64,000 nt of DNA from MGIIb-O2 sp002494975 (GTDB lineage Archaea > Thermoplasmatota > Poseidoniia > Poseidoniales > Thalassarchaeaceae): contig JAOMRN010000001.1 in the NCBI GenBank assembly GCA_028355015.1, positions 1-64,000 on the forward strand. Direction: 5' to 3'. Each line of letters starts with the position of its first letter. Positions within the stretch are counted from its first letter, which is position 1. Under the pieces are notes generated by a model that saw nothing but the letters and a program-made list of their open reading frames with translations, made no database searches and was not told the origin of the DNA. The position numbers were made by a program, and so were the translations under genes. This document shows positions 63,594 through 64,000 of this stretch, piece after piece.

Positions 63594-64000
63594 ATGGATT
63601 ATAATACAGGACACCCTCACGCAACACCAAATTTCAGGAACTTGGTAATTAAACCAATGTGGATTACCATGAAAACAGCCCTTAGAACCGTCCCTTACAT
63701 TGGTAAAGCAAAATTTCTTAAGAATAATTACCACGGTCAGCAAACTAATTTGACCGATGAATATACTCTTGAGAGGATTGGAGATAATCATCCATCTTCA
63801 GGCCAAGTTTATGCAGCAGATCGTGAGTCATCACCTGCACTTCCTTTCTTAGAAAGACCTGTTACAATCATGTTCCCCTATGAAAGACTTGAGGATATGG
63901 AACCTTGGCTTTTCGTCCCAGGAAATTATAATGGAAGAATAGGGATTGTTTGGGAGACTTGTACGGCTTGCAAAGCATGCGTCAAAGCGTGCCCAAATGA
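63594..64000 (+). CDS. nuoI: NADH-quinone oxidoreductase subunit I, N-terminal part (cut by window edge)
   Basis: An ATG at 63594 (after AGGAGGTG) opens a frame that runs to the window end. The first 4Fe-4S motif CTACKACVKACP is at about residue 123, so the N-terminus is longer than in most NuoI proteins, where this motif lies near residue 50-60. NuoI carries two [4Fe-4S] clusters, N6a and N6b, of which only the first is visible. Confidence 0.82.
   Translation, partial: MDYNTGHPHATPNFRNLVIKPMWITMKTALRTVPYIGKAKFLKNNYHGQQTNLTDEYTLERIGDNHPSSGQVYAADRESSPALPFLERPVTIMFPYERLEDMEPWLFVPGNYNGRIGIVWETCTACKACVKACPN

Overview
The window is chromosomal DNA from an AT-rich archaeon. Eukaryote-like ribosomal proteins eL21 and eL15, archaeal RNA polymerase subunit Rpo4, a Pus10 tRNA pseudouridine synthase, an archaeal-type FtsZ, an intron-bearing tRNA-Tyr and TATA boxes about 27 nt before start codons (leaderless mRNAs) all point to Archaea. 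Carotenoid genes, very large secreted proteins, a bacterial-type Nuo (complex I) operon and bacterial-type enzymes (dPGM, RidA, DoxX, NSS transporter) fit a marine planktonic Euryarchaeon of the Poseidoniales (Marine Group II) type. That assignment is an inference from gene content, not from a tree.

Layout. Positions 1-4000 hold the end of a secreted-protein gene and a carotenoid cluster: crtI, a lipoprotein with a thioredoxin-like CxxC, an ABA4-like membrane protein, and crtB convergent to them. Positions 4000-9400 are an information-processing block (DUF971, Pus10, eL21, Rpo4, DUF655, RsmA/KsgA and a zinc-ribbon protein). Positions 9400-20600 carry housekeeping metabolism: a 2Fe-2S ferredoxin, an M24 peptidase, phosphoglycerate kinase, a minus-strand operon of HAD phosphatase, prenyl diphosphate synthase, Nudix, RidA and phosphohexomutase, then phosphoglycerate mutase and an MscS channel. 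Positions 20600-30300 carry a secreted M14 carboxypeptidase, a sodium-dependent transporter, GtrA, HisS, a membrane EF-hand protein, two secreted proteins (one with a PGF-CTERM-like tail) and FtsZ.

Positions 30500-42750 are an accessory region anchored at tRNA-Tyr. The last 26 bases of the tRNA gene (with its CCA) are repeated exactly at 34793-34818, bracketing a 4.2-kb module: a quinone-oxidoreductase-like dehydrogenase, a divergent HxlR-type regulator, and a 761-residue protein with outside fasciclin domains, one membrane span and an HxlR-type DNA-binding domain inside. GTTAC/GTAAC motifs sit at the promoters of both regulator genes. Beyond the repeat is a second AT-rich segment with unknown genes, three copies of a ~100-bp noncoding repeat, a C5-cytosine methyltransferase facing a PD-ExK-like nuclease, and a serine recombinase. 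It ends in a broken 3' piece of another HxlR-domain gene just before rpl15e.

Positions 42800-64000 return to the core genome: eL15, a PRC-barrel protein, a series of giant secreted or membrane-anchored proteins (PKD-like, a 1472-residue protein, a subtilisin-like protease, a CARDB/NEW3-like protein), then nuoABCDH and the start of nuoI. The most unusual item is the tRNA-anchored fasciclin-TM-HxlR module with its putative shared operators. Next come the conserved ~100-bp repeat flanking an unknown gene and a NuoH with a large insertion in its quinone-side loop.
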